Source of the DNA: Trichodesmium erythraeum GBRTRLIN201
GTDB lineage: Bacteria; Cyanobacteriota; Cyanobacteriia; Cyanobacteriales; Microcoleaceae
Direction of reading: 5' to 3'
Assembly (NCBI GenBank): GCA_018457135.1
Contig: JAGGDU010000052.1
Location: 1-48,720 of the forward strand
Length of the DNA: 48,720 nt
Shown here: piece by piece, positions 37,316 to 48,214 of the stretch
Position numbering within the stretch: position 1 is the stretch's first letter
Layout of the letters: every line of letters begins with the position of its first letter
Made by a program: the position numbers and the translations under genes
Notes under the pieces: generated by a model
Told to the model about the DNA's origin: nothing
Database searches by the model: none
The model's input: only the letters and a program-made list of their open reading frames with translations

Positions 37316-37897
37316 CTAATTAGATGTTAAAAGTACAAAATCAGTTACTTTACCTCCACTATAACTCCGCCAATATTCTGATACTTGAAAAAGCTTTTCG
37401 TTTGACTGAATTTGATTCATAATTGGGATAGTTTGTGGGGGATAATTTATTTCTTGGTTAGGTTGATTTTTCCTGAGATTTGCAACTAAGTTTTCCATAA
37501 ATTCATATCCGTCACAAAAAGCATTTGGAGGTTCACCTATTTGTCCATCTGTATAAGCAACTCCTGCTAGATAAATTATATTTTCATAAAAAGAATGTGA
37601 ATCCATTTGATATAAGTACCTGCGTAATTTTAAAGGTGATGGTGCGATTAAATAGACATTTTTACAGTCAGGTTCAGCACACATTAATTCATCCCAATTT
37701 TTGTAAGATTGTAGGGTTTCTCCTGACTCTAATGTATAACCTAAAGCCAGCTGCATTTCATCTAATAATTCTGTTTCCCAATAATTTTTAGATATTCGTT
37801 CAAGCCAATAGTGTATAGTATTATAAAATTCTATGTCTGATAAGGAAAGTAATGCCTCTTTGACAGCATCAGTGTATAGTTTTGTTTTTAATTTCAT
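37316..37897 (-). CDS. Hypothetical protein, 193 aa
   Basis: I do not recognise this protein. It is soluble and acidic to neutral, with several aromatic and cysteine residues: FYNTIHYWLERISKNYWETE near the start, MCAEPDCKNVYLIAPSPLKL in the middle, and NAFCDGYEFMENLVANLRK later. It has no signal peptide or repeat. The codon pattern and the length without stops support a real gene. A clear GGGGGTAAT-type ribosome-binding site precedes the ATG (GGGGG at about 37905-37909, seen as CCCCC on the plus strand). It is followed by purine-rich repeats and then the ABC-2 permease in the same direction, 255 bp away. Confidence 0.6.
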   Translation of the reverse strand: MKLKTKLYTDAVKEALLSLSDIEFYNTIHYWLERISKNYWETELLDEMQLALGYTLESGETLQSYKNWDELMCAEPDCKNVYLIAPSPLKLRRYLYQMDSHSFYENIIYLAGVAYTDGQIGEPPNAFCDGYEFMENLVANLRKNQPNQEINYPPQTIPIMNQIQSNEKLFQVSEYWRSYSGGKVTDFVLLTSN

Positions 37898-38975
37898 AGT
37901 ATTACCCCCTTTTTTTGTTTGTTTAATCGACTTTGACTTAGTTTAATTAATTGGCTTTTCTCAGGTAGATAAGTAGTATTACAAAATTATTTACCTATTT
38001 TAATCTTTGCCCTCGTAATTAAAGCAAAGAATTCAGCTTGTATAGATGTGTAATTAATTTTTTAACACCACTTATCCTTCAAGATTAACTATAAATATTT
38101 CGCAGTTTTCTGCTTGTATAGGAAGCAGAAAAGGATGATTTTACTTCCTTCTTAAAGAGCTGAGTTATCCTTTGCATGTCTTGTCTATAAGACTGAAAAA
38201 TTTCCTTCTCACCTGGTTTGTTATTTCCTCTATTTTTTTGTTCTTCTAGAATGACTATTGATGTTGTTTATCCCTACCGATAAACCGATAGGGTTTTGGT
38301 ATAAATCTCTAGTGAGTCAAGAAACTGTATCATATATGATACTGTTGCTACAATTTTCAACACTCCTCAGACAAGAGGTCCATCTACTATTTTATATTTA
38401 GGATGGGATTCAGAGTAGATAATTTATACGCCAAAACTAAAATCCTAGTATATAAATAAATTTTTGTCAATCATTTTTTGAGTTTATCGTATTGATTTTT
38501 TATTTGTAATTAATAGATTATGGAATAACTATACAGATCAACAGCTAACTAATAAGTAATAATTAATACCTGTTTCATAAACTTGAAATTTTACTGGTAA
38601 ATAAATCTATTAAGCTTGAAAGCTAAGAGCTCAAGTTATATTTAGTCTAACTTTAGGAAATTGCTATAAAATGACTATTACCCAACCTATGATCACACTA
38701 ATAAATTTTTAAAAGATATTACTTCTTGAAAGGCTCAGGTCAAAATATTTCTTGAAGCATCACTTTTTTGGGTGTTGGTAAATTAGGGTATGGTTTTTTC
38801 AATAAGCCCAGTTGAACTTCAATACAATTTTCTCGATGTTAATCAATTCATATTCATAAAAATGAAAAAAAAGAAAGGAAAACAATGATTAAGTCTAAAT
38901 CTATGTTGGTTGTGAGTAGAAGACCTTTTTTAGACTACTATCAAACACAAAGAAGCTATTGAGATGATCTAAAAC
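37898..38975. other. 1.1-kb non-coding stretch
   Basis: I see no gene. A small hairpin (CCCTACCG...CGATAGGG, followed by TTTT) lies at about 38272-38297 and looks like a terminator for plus-strand transcription, but no plus-strand gene precedes it. Confidence 0.4.
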
Positions 38976-39510
38976 ATGAATTACGTCGATGGCATGGTTT
39001 TTTTTGGTCAGTTAAAAGGCATAAGTCCTCTGGCAATTATCAATTGTATAAATAAGTAGGAAAATTATTACAAAAAAGCTTATGAGCTGGAAACAATTGT
39101 TCAAGTGGGAGAATTAGAGGAACTAGAAGTCTCTGTGAGATCAAAAAAAAACAAAATTTTGCTCTCAAAAGTTGTAGCTCCTATATGAAAAAGTCATAAA
39201 AGGAAGGTTACTTGAAGATCATTGCGTCGAAACCTTCCAACTATTATGGGAAATAGTGGATCTCAAGGAGATGCTACTTTGACGTCACTGATGGCTGGAA
39301 AGTTACTCCAAGTTTTCTTCCGGATGGAGTTGTTAGCAAAATTTACATCAGTTGAGTTGAGGGAGAAAACACCAAAGTATGAGATAATCTTGCTTGCTCA
39401 AAGAAAAACCCTTTGTTGCTCTAAGTCTGAAATGATGCTGAGAAATTCAGTGAGTCAATAATCTCACTATCTCAAATTTAGAAGTGTTCCTATACCTTAT
39501 ACTGAGAAGA
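38976..39510 (+). pseudogene. Decayed IS1-family transposase, C-terminal two thirds
   Basis: Pieces in different plus-strand frames follow the IS1 transposase closely. They are LKGISPLAIINCINK, YELETIVQVGELEELE, then RSKKNKILL, ETFQLLWEIVD, VTDGWKVTPSFLPDG, QRKTLCCSKSEMMLRNS and HYLKFRSVPIPY. Normal IS1 proteins read VGELDELETFVGSKKNKIW, VTDGW and RKTLCYSKS at these places. At least four frameshifts or stops and some small deletions make it inactive. No terminal inverted repeats are clear. The N-terminal part, of which two copies exist at 1.8-2.2 kb, is missing here. Confidence 0.8.
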
Positions 39511-40064
39511 CTCAGCAATTTAAGCACGAAACAGCGGTCGCATTTTTTCCTAGTCATATCTTCATTTACCAATGCTTTTTTTTGAATTTGATAATAATAT
39601 GTGGATGGTTGTTGAAAAATGATGATTTGTTGAGCTTTGACATTTACAACTATTCTCAAATTTACAGTGCTTTTGTTCCCTTATGAGGTATAGTAACAGT
39701 AATGAGTAAATTCATAAAATAATTATGTTTCATAGACGATCGCTAAAGTTAAAATAATAATTTGGTGATATTGCTTATCTACACCTTTACTAATAAAGAT
39801 TATTTTTTTTTACAAACGGTCAAGTTTTCACTGAGTGAATATCTTTACCTCTCCATCTCATAATAGTTTTCAGTTGCTTCTTACCCCGTGAGCTTACAAA
39901 TTCAAACCAAAAACTGAGTTTATTGCTATAAGTATGATTTTTCACGACTCTTGGGAAAGTTGTTGTTATAAAACGATCCTAATAAAGATAAAAAAGATCA
40001 TTTTGTTACAAATACTTGAGGACAGTTATAGTAAATTAAGATTCTAAGCCATTCTAAAGTATCA
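39511..40064. other. Non-coding stretch upstream of the glycosidase gene
   Basis: No gene is visible. The promoter of the following gene should lie at the right end. Nothing else stands out. Confidence 0.35.
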
Positions 40065-42740
40065 ATGATTATGAATACTCAAAACCATAACATTTTGACT
40101 CAAGAAGAACAAAGACTGGAAGCAGATCTTAACCATAAAGCATACTGGCAACGTTGGGGACCTTATTTGAGTGAGAGACAATGGGGAACAGTACGGGAAG
40201 ACTATAGCGAAGATGGTTCTGCTTGGGATTATTTTTCCCACGAACAATCTCATTATCGTGCTTATAGATGGGGAGAGGATGGTATTTGTGGTATTTCTGA
40301 TAATCATCAACGACTGTGTTTTGCGATCGCTCTTTGGAATGGCGAAGATCTAATGCTCAAAGAACGACTTTTTGGTTTAACTGGCACTCAAGGAAATCAT
40401 GGTGAAGATGTCAAAGAGTATTATTTTTATTTAGATAATACCCCCAGCCATAGTTATATGAAGGCACTTTATAAGTATCCCCAAGCTGCTTTTCCCTATA
40501 CTGAGTTATTAACAGAAAATCAACAGCGCGATGGTAAGTCTTTAGAATATGAATTGCTTGATACTGGAGTCTTTGCTGAAAATCGTTATTTTGATGTCTT
40601 TGTTGAATATGCTAAAGCTACAGCGGAAGATATTCTGATTAAAATTACAGTAAATAACTTAGCTTCAGAAACTAAAACGTTACACTTATTACCCACTCTC
40701 TGGTTTAGAAATACTTGGTCTTGGACTCAAGATTCAGAGAAGCCTATCCTCAAAAAAATTAATCATGGTCTCGTTGAAGCTAACCACCCTACTTTAGGTA
40801 AAAGGTGGCTTTATTTTTCGGAAACTATGGAACTATTTTTTACTGAGAATGAAACAAATGCACAACGTTTATCTGGAGAAAAAAATACTTCTCCTTATGT
40901 GAAAGATGGCATCAATAATTATTTAGTAAATGGTCAAAAAGATGCTATTAATCCTAATATGTCTGGCACAAAGTTTGCTCCACATTATCTTTTAGAACTA
41001 AAACCAGGTGAAACTAAAACTATTAAATTAAGACTTGCTAATTCTTCAGAAATTAGACAACCATTTGATGCCAAGTTTGACGATACTTTTCAAAGAAGAA
41101 TTCAGGAAGCAGATGAATTTTATCAGAGGATTTCTCCCTGTAAAATGAAGGATGAATTGCGAAATATTCAGCGTCAAGCTTTTGCTGGATTATTATGGAC
41201 AAAACAATATTATCATTATGTTGTAGAAGATTGGTTAAAAGGGGATTTTCAAGAGCCGTCAATATTAGAAAATAGGAAAAATATTAGAAATTCTGAGTGG
41301 ATTCATCTATTTAATGATGATATAATTTCTATGCCTGACAAATGGGAATATCCTTGGTATGCTGTTTGGGATTTAGCCTTTCATACTATACCTTTAGCAA
41401 TAATTGATCCTAATTTTGCTAAACATCAATTAGACTTAATTACTAGGGAATGGTATATGCACCCCAACGGTCAATTACCAGCTTATGAATGGAATTTTAA
41501 TGATGTCAATCCTCCGGTTCATGCTTGGGGAACTTGGAGAGTTTATCAGATAGAAAAAGAAGTTTATGGTCGCCAGGATAGAAAGTTTCTCGAAAGAGTA
41601 TTTCAAAAGCTTTTACTCAATTTTACTTGGTGGGTTAACCAGAAAGATATTGAGGGAAATAATGTTTTTGAAGGAGGCTTTTTAGGATTAGATAATATTG
41701 GGGTATTTAACCGGAGTTCTGAACTACCAACTGGAGGGCATATTGAACAATCAGATGGTACAAGTTGGATGGCAATGTTTTGTTTGGATATGTTAAAAAT
41801 TGCTCTGGAACTTGCCCTCGAAAATGATGTTTATGAAGATATTGCGTCTAAGTTTTTTGAGCATTTTCTCTACATTGTAGATGCCATGAATCATTTAGGT
41901 CCTGGTGGTACTCAACTTTGGGACGAAACTGATAATTTTTATTATGATGTTTTGCATGAACCAGGAAAGGAAGATATACACTTAAAAGTTCGTTCTATAG
42001 TAGGATTAATACCATTATTTGCTGTAGCAATTATTGACTCAGAAACTTTGCAAAAATTACCGAAATTCAAAAAAAGAGTCAACTGGTTTATGCAAAATAG
42101 AGTTGATCTTAGTGCTAATATTGCTTGTCTGGAAGCTTGTGGAATTGAATCAGAACGCTTACTCGCTATTGTTAGTCCGGAAAGGCTGAAAATTATCCTG
42201 GAAAAAATGTTAGATGAAAATGAGTTTTTTAGTGATTATGGCGTTCGTTCTTTGTCTCGTTACCATGCGGAAAATCCTTATATTTTTTATGCTGATGAAG
42301 ATGAATACAGAGTAGATTATGAACCTGCTGAATCTGTTAGTGCAATGTTTGGAGGAAACTCTAATTGGCGAGGTCCTATATGGTTTCCAATCAATCATTT
42401 AATGATAGAGTCTCTGCAAAGGTTTCATAATTATTTAGGTGATGATTTTCGGGTAGAATGTCCGACTGGTTCTGGTCAGATGATGAATTTGTGGGAAGTA
42501 TCATTAGAAATTGAAGCGAGACTAATTAACATTTTCCTTAAAGATAAAAATGGAAAACGTCCGGTTTATGGAGATACGGAAATGTTCCAAAATGACGATC
42601 ACTGGCAAGATTTAATTCTGTTTTATGAATATTTTCATGGTGATAAGGGTGCGGGTTTAGGTGCAAATCATCAGACTGGTTGGACTGGTTTGGTGGCGAA
42701 ATTGATTCAGCAGCGGAGTGAGTATAGTTGTGAGATTTAG
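40065..42740 (+). CDS. Glycoside hydrolase, GH63/MGH1-like (alpha/alpha-barrel glucosidase)
   Basis: The 891-aa protein belongs to the glucosidase group related to GH63 (mannosyl-oligosaccharide glucosidase-like). The N-terminal part has [22 protein letters not shown], then [19 protein letters not shown]. The middle has beta-sandwich segments ([29 protein letters not shown]). From about 380 an alpha/alpha barrel follows, with [47 protein letters not shown] and [18 protein letters not shown]. These acidic and aromatic clusters line the active site in this fold. No signal peptide is present, so it probably acts in the cytoplasm, perhaps on glucose-containing solutes or glycogen fragments; the substrate is unknown. 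ATG codons at 40065 and 40071 are both possible. Confidence 0.85.
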   Translation: MIMNTQNHNILTQEEQRLEADLNHKAYWQRWGPYLSERQWGTVREDYSEDGSAWDYFSHEQSHYRAYRWGEDGICGISDNHQRLCFAIALWNGEDLMLKERLFGLTGTQGNHGEDVKEYYFYLDNTPSHSYMKALYKYPQAAFPYTELLTENQQRDGKSLEYELLDTGVFAENRYFDVFVEYAKATAEDILIKITVNNLASETKTLHLLPTLWFRNTWSWTQDSEKPILKKINHGLVEANHPTLGKRWLYFSETMELFFTENETNAQRLSGEKNTSPYVKDGINNYLVNGQKDAINPNMSGTKFAPHYLLELKPGETKTIKLRLANSSEIRQPFDAKFDDTFQRRIQEADEFYQRISPCKMKDELRNIQRQAFAGLLWTKQYYHYVVEDWLKGDFQEPSILENRKNIRNSEWIHLFNDDIISMPDKWEYPWYAVWDLAFHTIPLAIIDPNFAKHQLDLITREWYMHPNGQLPAYEWNFNDVNPPVHAWGTWRVYQIEKEVYGRQDRKFLERVFQKLLLNFTWWVNQKDIEGNNVFEGGFLGLDNIGVFNRSSELPTGGHIEQSDGTSWMAMFCLDMLKIALELALENDVYEDIASKFFEHFLYIVDAMNHLGPGGTQLWDETDNFYYDVLHEPGKEDIHLKVRSIVGLIPLFAVAIIDSETLQKLPKFKKRVNWFMQNRVDLSANIACLEACGIESERLLAIVSPERLKIILEKMLDENEFFSDYGVRSLSRYHAENPYIFYADEDEYRVDYEPAESVSAMFGGNSNWRGPIWFPINHLMIESLQRFHNYLGDDFRVECPTGSGQMMNLWEVSLEIEARLINIFLKDKNGKRPVYGDTEMFQNDDHWQDLILFYEYFHGDKGAGLGANHQTGWTGLVAKLIQQRSEYSCEI

Positions 42741-43581
42741 TTGTCTTGCTGGTTGATCTTAAGTCTCTGTAGATTCCTAATTATGGGATTTTGGGCAGGT
42801 AGAGAGGCCGGGAGATGTGTTTTTGGGAAAGATGGAGATATGAGGCTAACTACTAAAGCCGAATAATACCAATTCCCAAAAATAATTCTCTACTTAGGTT
42901 GGATTTCAATTGTTAAGTAATTAATACCAAGGGTGAAAAAATAATGTTACCAATTGTAAGGAGGATAAAAAGATTTTAGAGGGGATTTTTGTTTGAAAAA
43001 AAAGATGATTTCAGATAAAAAATGGTATTAAAGCTATTAATTATGATTCCTGATTTCTGAGATATAATTTATAAAAAATTTTCTCCAAATTTGTAGCAAA
43101 CATTTATCAAGTTGATGTCACAAAAATTGAGTTACTTTTTTGATAATTATTAGCTAGAAGTTTATCAATTATTTTTATGTTGATCTCTCTCTTCATGAAT
43201 AGGGAGGTTACATACAATCTCTCTACCTAGGCTTAATTAGTTTTTTCTCAGCGTCTAAAGAAATCTAGAAACTAAAAAATTTAATTGTTGTTAAATTGCA
43301 GGAAAGTTTTAATAATTATCTTCAGCTAGGAGAAAAAAATATGATAAAAACTAACTTACTTCAGATAATGGCTGTTAATATTCAAACTTAAATTAACATG
43401 AACATTAGTCACGAATGATTTGTTTTTTCAGTAGGGTTTAACCAATATTTATATTAAAAAATAATGGCTACAGAAGAATTAATTATTCTGGTACAGATAG
43501 GAAGTAATACAGTTAGAGAAAATTTAGGTATTGAAACACGATATATAATATAGATATAATTTAGTTACAGATTTATCGGAG
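42741..43581. other. Non-coding stretch
   Basis: This stretch carries no gene I can support. A 29-codon open piece at 43464-43553 (MATEELIILVQIGSNTVREN) might be a remnant but is too short to name. Confidence 0.35.
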
Positions 43582-44991
43582 TTAAATATCTAATAATCCG
43601 TATTTTTTTTGGATGCTTAATAGTTTTACCCTAGCTTCTCCAGCATTATCTGCTAAATCAGCAAATTCTAAGAAACGTTTTAACTCCTTTTTGAGTAAAT
43701 TTCGTTCTATTGCTAAGGTACTTCTACCCATATCTGGAGGCAAAACAATCATATCAAATAAAGTTGCCCTTTCTTTACTAGAATGAGGTCGTAAAATTCT
43801 ACCTCTTCTCTGAATAAATTGTCGGGGGTTTTGACTGCTTGCTAAAATAACTGCATTTTTAATTGCTGGTATATCTATTCCTTCATCTAAACAACGAATT
43901 GCTACTAAACCTTGTAATTCTCCATTTTCAAATTGTTTTCTTAACTTTTCTCTTGTTTTAATCGAAGTTTCAGAGGTATAAGTATTAACACGATAACCTA
44001 ATTCTGATCCTAATACTTTTACTACTGCTTCCATTTGTCGTAAATTTGAAATATTGTTTTTTTCTACCCATCCATCTCCACAATAAAATAAGGTATGAGT
44101 TGTTTGTAAACGATTTAGCATTAATTTTTTTAATGCCGTCAATTTGTTTTTTGCAGAAGCAATTAATCGAGAACGCTGCATTAATAAAGCTGTTAAATCT
44201 TCTTTCTCTATTTTTACGTTTCTTTTTTCTGACAATAATAATGCCCAACCAATTTTAGAGGTTAGTTTGACATAATCTCGACTTTCTGATTCAGTCAACT
44301 CTACTAAAATTGGATAATAAAGATAACGAGCTAAAGCACCTTGTTGAATGGCATTAGCTAAAGTTAGTTCTGGTTGCAATACTTGACCAAAATAATCTAA
44401 AATTGCTGTAGTTCCTTGGCTGTCAAAATATCTTTCTGGGGTAGCTGATAGGGCGAGTCTTAAGCCAAAATTTTTTGGTAAGCTTTTCTCTAATTTTGGG
44501 GAACCTAAATGATGAGCTTCATCGCCAATAATTAAAGTTTTTTCAGGAAAATATTTAAGCTGAGATTGAAAACTATCTGAGATAAAAGTAGAGTTAGTAG
44601 TAATAATAGAAATAAATTTTTTATTACCAGAGTGAATGTTATAAAGTATGGTAGAAAGTTGATTTTGCCAAGCATTTACATTCTCAAAAGCTAGAATTGG
44701 TTGGAAGGCAAATTTTTCACATTCTCTTCCCCATTGAGTTACTAAGTGACGATAAGGACAGACTACTATTAATACTTGTAAGCTAATTTTTTGATAAAGT
44801 TGAGTAGCGATCGCTAAAGCAGTTATTGTTTTACCAGTACCAGTTGCCATCTTTAAAATGCCCCTACCTCGATTAGCAAACCAATTATTAATAGCTTGTT
44901 CCTGATAGGGTCGTAATGTTAAATGAGATGGCATTCTAGGAATTCCTAAATTTTCTACTAAAATATTCACTTTTGCTACTTTTATATACAC
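43582..44991 (-). CDS. SF2 helicase resembling the DNA phosphorothioation system restriction protein
   Basis: This is a two-domain superfamily 2 helicase of 469 aa. LTLRPYQEQAINNWF leads to Walker A MATGTGKT (about 48-55), then a DEAH box (DEAHHLG), LALSATPERYF (motif III), IRCLDEGIDIP and QFIQRRGRILRP (motif VI). The whole sequence, up to the end LEFADLADNAGEARVKLL, resembles from memory a cyanobacterial family annotated as phosphorothioation (Dnd) system restriction protein. No dndB, C, D or E gene is in the window. The longest frame starts with GTG at 44991; GTG at 44970 (then NILVENLGIPRMP) or ATG at 44934 (MPSHLTLRPYQ) may be the true start. A general DNA repair helicase is the alternative. 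Confidence 0.8.
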   Translation of the reverse strand: MYIKVAKVNILVENLGIPRMPSHLTLRPYQEQAINNWFANRGRGILKMATGTGKTITALAIATQLYQKISLQVLIVVCPYRHLVTQWGRECEKFAFQPILAFENVNAWQNQLSTILYNIHSGNKKFISIITTNSTFISDSFQSQLKYFPEKTLIIGDEAHHLGSPKLEKSLPKNFGLRLALSATPERYFDSQGTTAILDYFGQVLQPELTLANAIQQGALARYLYYPILVELTESESRDYVKLTSKIGWALLLSEKRNVKIEKEDLTALLMQRSRLIASAKNKLTALKKLMLNRLQTTHTLFYCGDGWVEKNNISNLRQMEAVVKVLGSELGYRVNTYTSETSIKTREKLRKQFENGELQGLVAIRCLDEGIDIPAIKNAVILASSQNPRQFIQRRGRILRPHSSKERATLFDMIVLPPDMGRSTLAIERNLLKKELKRFLEFADLADNAGEARVKLLSIQKKYGLLDI

Positions 44992-46286
44992 TACTTTTTG
45001 ATAAATTAAATCTATTGCTAGCCGTCAATTAGTAATAGTTTTTACTCTTACTTTATGATAATTAAATAAATTTACTAAATAATATTTTATAAGCTTCTTC
45101 AGAATTAGTATACTAATTATAAGTTATATCAAAAAAAAGTATCATATATAGTAAAATATGGTAAGCTAAGTAATTGTACTTTTCCATGATACATCGTTTA
45201 TCTTAAAAATTATTTAGGGTTAGTATACTAGTGATTTATTAATCTTTTCAAAAAAGACCACTTTCCCAACTTTTCCTAATAAGGTGCGTGGGAGTTAATA
45301 AGACTTTATATTCGTAATAAAGAGCTTTGGATAGATATTTTTTATGAATTGAAAAATAGTTTTTTAGATATACACGGATTACCAATCTATTTTATTAGAT
45401 ATAACTCTGTACTTCACTAGTATAATAGCTGATTTATAACGTACATTTTAAGAGTCTAGATTCTATGCTATATTTAGATTTCGTGAGTTATATTTTTTTC
45501 CAAAATTACTAAAATATAGGTAATATCAGACTTTAAGCTAAGTTTACAAATCAGATTTAAGAATTGCTATATTGATTAATTATTTGGAACTGAACGTAAG
45601 TAGAATGATTAACCATCTATAGCAGCAATTCCAGATAGTTTGTGACAGATATATAGCAGTCCTGAGTATATCTTAACAGATATAATAGTAATAATAAATA
45701 TCTCCAGTCAAAAGATAAAAAATTGATTTTTGAGATTAAGCTAAATAATTTTATACTTTAGACATACATAGTCTAAATAAATAAAAAGAGTCTTAGCTAT
45801 AAAAGTGATTTTTTATGGAAATATTTACATAAAGTAAAAAAATATTACAAAAAATTCTTAAATGTTTCTCACAGTTTATGGTGTGAAATTAAAAAAATCA
45901 GTACTGTTTCATGATTTAGAAAGTTTAAGGCTTCAATATTAAGGAATAAAAGTTTGCTTAAAGGCTGAATAAAAAAATCAAATAATTGATTGCTTGAAAG
46001 AAAAAGATTATCTGCAATTATCAGATTTACTAAACTATTTACAGAACCAATATAACGTGGTTTTACTAATATCATCTGCTATGGGGAGACTTTGAGCGGT
46101 TGTGGTTGGGGAAGAATAGATAAAATAATAAAAATTCTACTCAAAACTTCAAATTAAAGGCCTACTTATTATGGTGTATTAGACTATTAAAACAAAAAAA
46201 ATATTTTTCAATCAAAGAACTATAAAGACTGAAAATACTATAAAATTGGTTAAGTATTTAATGCTTATCTTTATTTATAAAGTTAT
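44992..46286. other. 1.3-kb non-coding stretch, possibly with a transposase remnant
   Basis: No intact gene is visible. Around 45985-46070 the plus strand is open for the piece DCLKEKDYLQLSDLLNYLQN, then QYNVV, which could belong to a decayed IS630-type transposase, but the evidence is thin. The remainder is AT-rich spacer. Confidence 0.35.
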
Positions 46287-46316
46287 TTGTTGAAAATTTA
46301 TAAAGTAGAAAAAAAC

Positions 46317-47201
46317 ATGACTAAAACAGGACTATTTGTTGGATTAATTACCTTAGATTTAGTTTATCTCACAGCAACTTATCCCGATAATAATCAAAAA
46401 GTTGTTGCTGCTAATTATGCTGTTACTGCCGGAGGTCCTGCCACAAATGCAGCAGTAACATTTAGCTACTTTAATAATCAAACAACTCTTATCGGTGTGT
46501 TAGGAAATCATCCGATAACTCATCTAATTAAAGCAGATTTAGAAAAGCATAATGTGAGAATACAAGACTTAGATAAAAATCGTTCTGAACCACCACCAGT
46601 TTCATCAATAATTACTACTCAAGATACAGGCGATCGTGCTGTTATTTCTATCAATGCTACTAAGTCTCAAATCTCAAAAGAATTAATTAGCTCAGAAATT
46701 CTTCACAACATTGATATTGTCTTAATTGACGGTCATCAAATGGCAGCAAGTCTAGAAATTGCTCAACTTGCTAAGTCAAAAAATATTCCTATTGTTATAG
46801 ATGGAGGTAGTTGGAAACTAGGGTTTGAGGAAATTTTACCTTTTGTTGATTATGCTATTTGTTCGGCTAATTTTTATCCTCCTAATTGTGAAAGTCAAGA
46901 GGAAGTTTTTGAATATTTAGCAAGTCAAAATATCCGGCATATTGCCATAACCCAAGGGGAAAAATCTATCAAATATTTGAATAAGGGTAAGTTTGGTAAT
47001 ATAGCAATTCCCAAAGTTAATGTTGTTGATACTTTAGGTGCAGGTGATATTTTTCATGGAGCATTTTGTCACTATATTTTTGATGGAGAATTTACAGAAG
47101 CTTTGAGAAATGCTGCTAATATTGCTGCTCATTCTTGTCAATATTTCGGTACTAGGAATTTATTTTTGGTAGGGGAAAATCCGGATTTATCTCAGGATTA
47201 A
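46317..47201 (+). CDS. PfkB-family carbohydrate kinase
   Basis: This is a ribokinase-like sugar kinase that uses ATP to phosphorylate a sugar or nucleoside. The substrate-binding start is GLFVGLITLDLVYL with the glycine pair AVTAGGPATNAAV. The signature near the C-terminus is VNVVDTLGAGDIFHGAFCHY, containing the anion hole GAGD with catalytic Asp. The protein is about 294 aa from the ATG at 46317 (MTKTGLFVG). A TTG start 10 codons upstream is open but less likely. The fold is clear but the substrate is not; no sugar transporter or pathway gene is adjacent. Confidence 0.92.
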   Translation: MTKTGLFVGLITLDLVYLTATYPDNNQKVVAANYAVTAGGPATNAAVTFSYFNNQTTLIGVLGNHPITHLIKADLEKHNVRIQDLDKNRSEPPPVSSIITTQDTGDRAVISINATKSQISKELISSEILHNIDIVLIDGHQMAASLEIAQLAKSKNIPIVIDGGSWKLGFEEILPFVDYAICSANFYPPNCESQEEVFEYLASQNIRHIAITQGEKSIKYLNKGKFGNIAIPKVNVVDTLGAGDIFHGAFCHYIFDGEFTEALRNAANIAAHSCQYFGTRNLFLVGENPDLSQD

Positions 47202-47545
47202 AGCTTTACTATGAACTTTAATTATAATAGGTTGAGCACGTCTATTTTCTAATGGGGTGAGGGTTGTTGCAGGTCAGCAGGTCAGCACGGATAAATGCCT
47301 TGGTCACCATGGAGGTAGTAGTAAGAATTGTCTTCTGATTTTTTGGTCTAGATATACCCAAAATCCTCTATTCTGATACTTTTAAAAAGCCCGAAATTTG
47401 GCTATGAGCATAATTTATGTTAATGCTTTGAGAATTAATTACCAAGCCTTCACTATTGAACTGGATATAATATAAATTTAAATGGTAGAGCTTAATATCA
47501 CAAATTCAGCAACTCAAGTTAATTATTGTTATTTAAAGCCAGAAT
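47202..47545. other. Spacer between the PfkB and membrane protein genes
   Basis: A short doubled AGGTCAGC motif occurs at about 47270-47286. I see nothing else and no terminator. Confidence 0.35.
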
Positions 47546-48214
47546 ATGAACAACTTAAACGAATATCTAACAGCAATTCAAACACTATTAAAGAATAGTG
47601 ATTTTTGGCAAAAGGTTGCTATTGCTATTATCTCTGCTTTTTCAGTAGCTCTATTTAATTATTTCTCATCAAACAAGCAACGTCAAGACCAAGCTATGGA
47701 GCTTTCCTATACAACAAATATATTGAGTATTTTAGAATTCAAAAAAGATATAGACCAGAAAAATATTAGTATCCTTTATGGTGAAGATTATGAAGTTGTA
47801 GATTTGTATGTCATCTCTTGCGACATTGAAAATACTGGTAAAAAAGTAATTAAAAATCAAGAAATTACTTTTGAGTTTATTTCTACAAATGTTGGAGTTT
47901 TAGAACAATTTTTTGAACCACCTTTGAATGATAATGCAATGGGTATAGAGGAAATTGAGATAGAGGATATTAAGCAAGGTGAAGTAAAAAAAAGGTATTT
48001 AATAAGAGAAATTTTACCTAAACGTAAAGTAGGATTTCGATTTTTGTCGGGAAGGCAAACTCAGGAGGATGAAGTACCAAAATTGTTTTGCTCTATTCAA
48101 GATATTAGTAAAGTTGAACTCATTCCAAGAACATATAAAGGAGAGAGGGATGAAATTGCTATAATTATGAATTTGTTATCTCAGTTTTTGATGATTTATA
48201 CTAATAAAAATTAG
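47546..48214 (+). CDS. Hypothetical protein with one N-terminal membrane helix, 222 aa
   Basis: I do not recognise this protein. A transmembrane helix at about residues 22-42 (FWQKVAIAIISAFSVALFNYF) is followed by a basic SSNKQRQDQ and then a soluble, probably beta-rich domain. Landmarks are VVDLYVISCDIENTGKKVIKNQEITFEF and LIREILPKRKVGFRFL. The pattern is like that of beta-sandwich domains behind a membrane anchor. The last codons overlap by a few bases the end of a decayed IS5-type transposase on the other strand, so the true C-terminus may have been replaced when that element inserted. Confidence 0.6.
   Translation: MNNLNEYLTAIQTLLKNSDFWQKVAIAIISAFSVALFNYFSSNKQRQDQAMELSYTTNILSILEFKKDIDQKNISILYGEDYEVVDLYVISCDIENTGKKVIKNQEITFEFISTNVGVLEQFFEPPLNDNAMGIEEIEIEDIKQGEVKKRYLIREILPKRKVGFRFLSGRQTQEDEVPKLFCSIQDISKVELIPRTYKGERDEIAIIMNLLSQFLMIYTNKN

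Noticed and set aside
37525-37791. 88-aa plus-strand ORF
   Set aside because: It is antisense to the 193-aa hypothetical gene, which has the better codon pattern and ribosome-binding site.
39222-39659. Two overlapping ORFs of 79 aa (plus) and 70 aa (minus)
   Set aside because: Both are chance frames across the decayed IS1 transposase; the plus-strand frame contains part of its frameshifted sequence.
44046-44258. 70-aa plus-strand ORF and an 87-aa minus-strand frame inside the helicase gene
   Set aside because: Both are shadows of the helicase reading frame, which has clear family motifs.
45869-46075. 68-aa minus-strand ORF
   Set aside because: Its composition is that of an antisense shadow; the plus strand there looks more like an old coding remnant.
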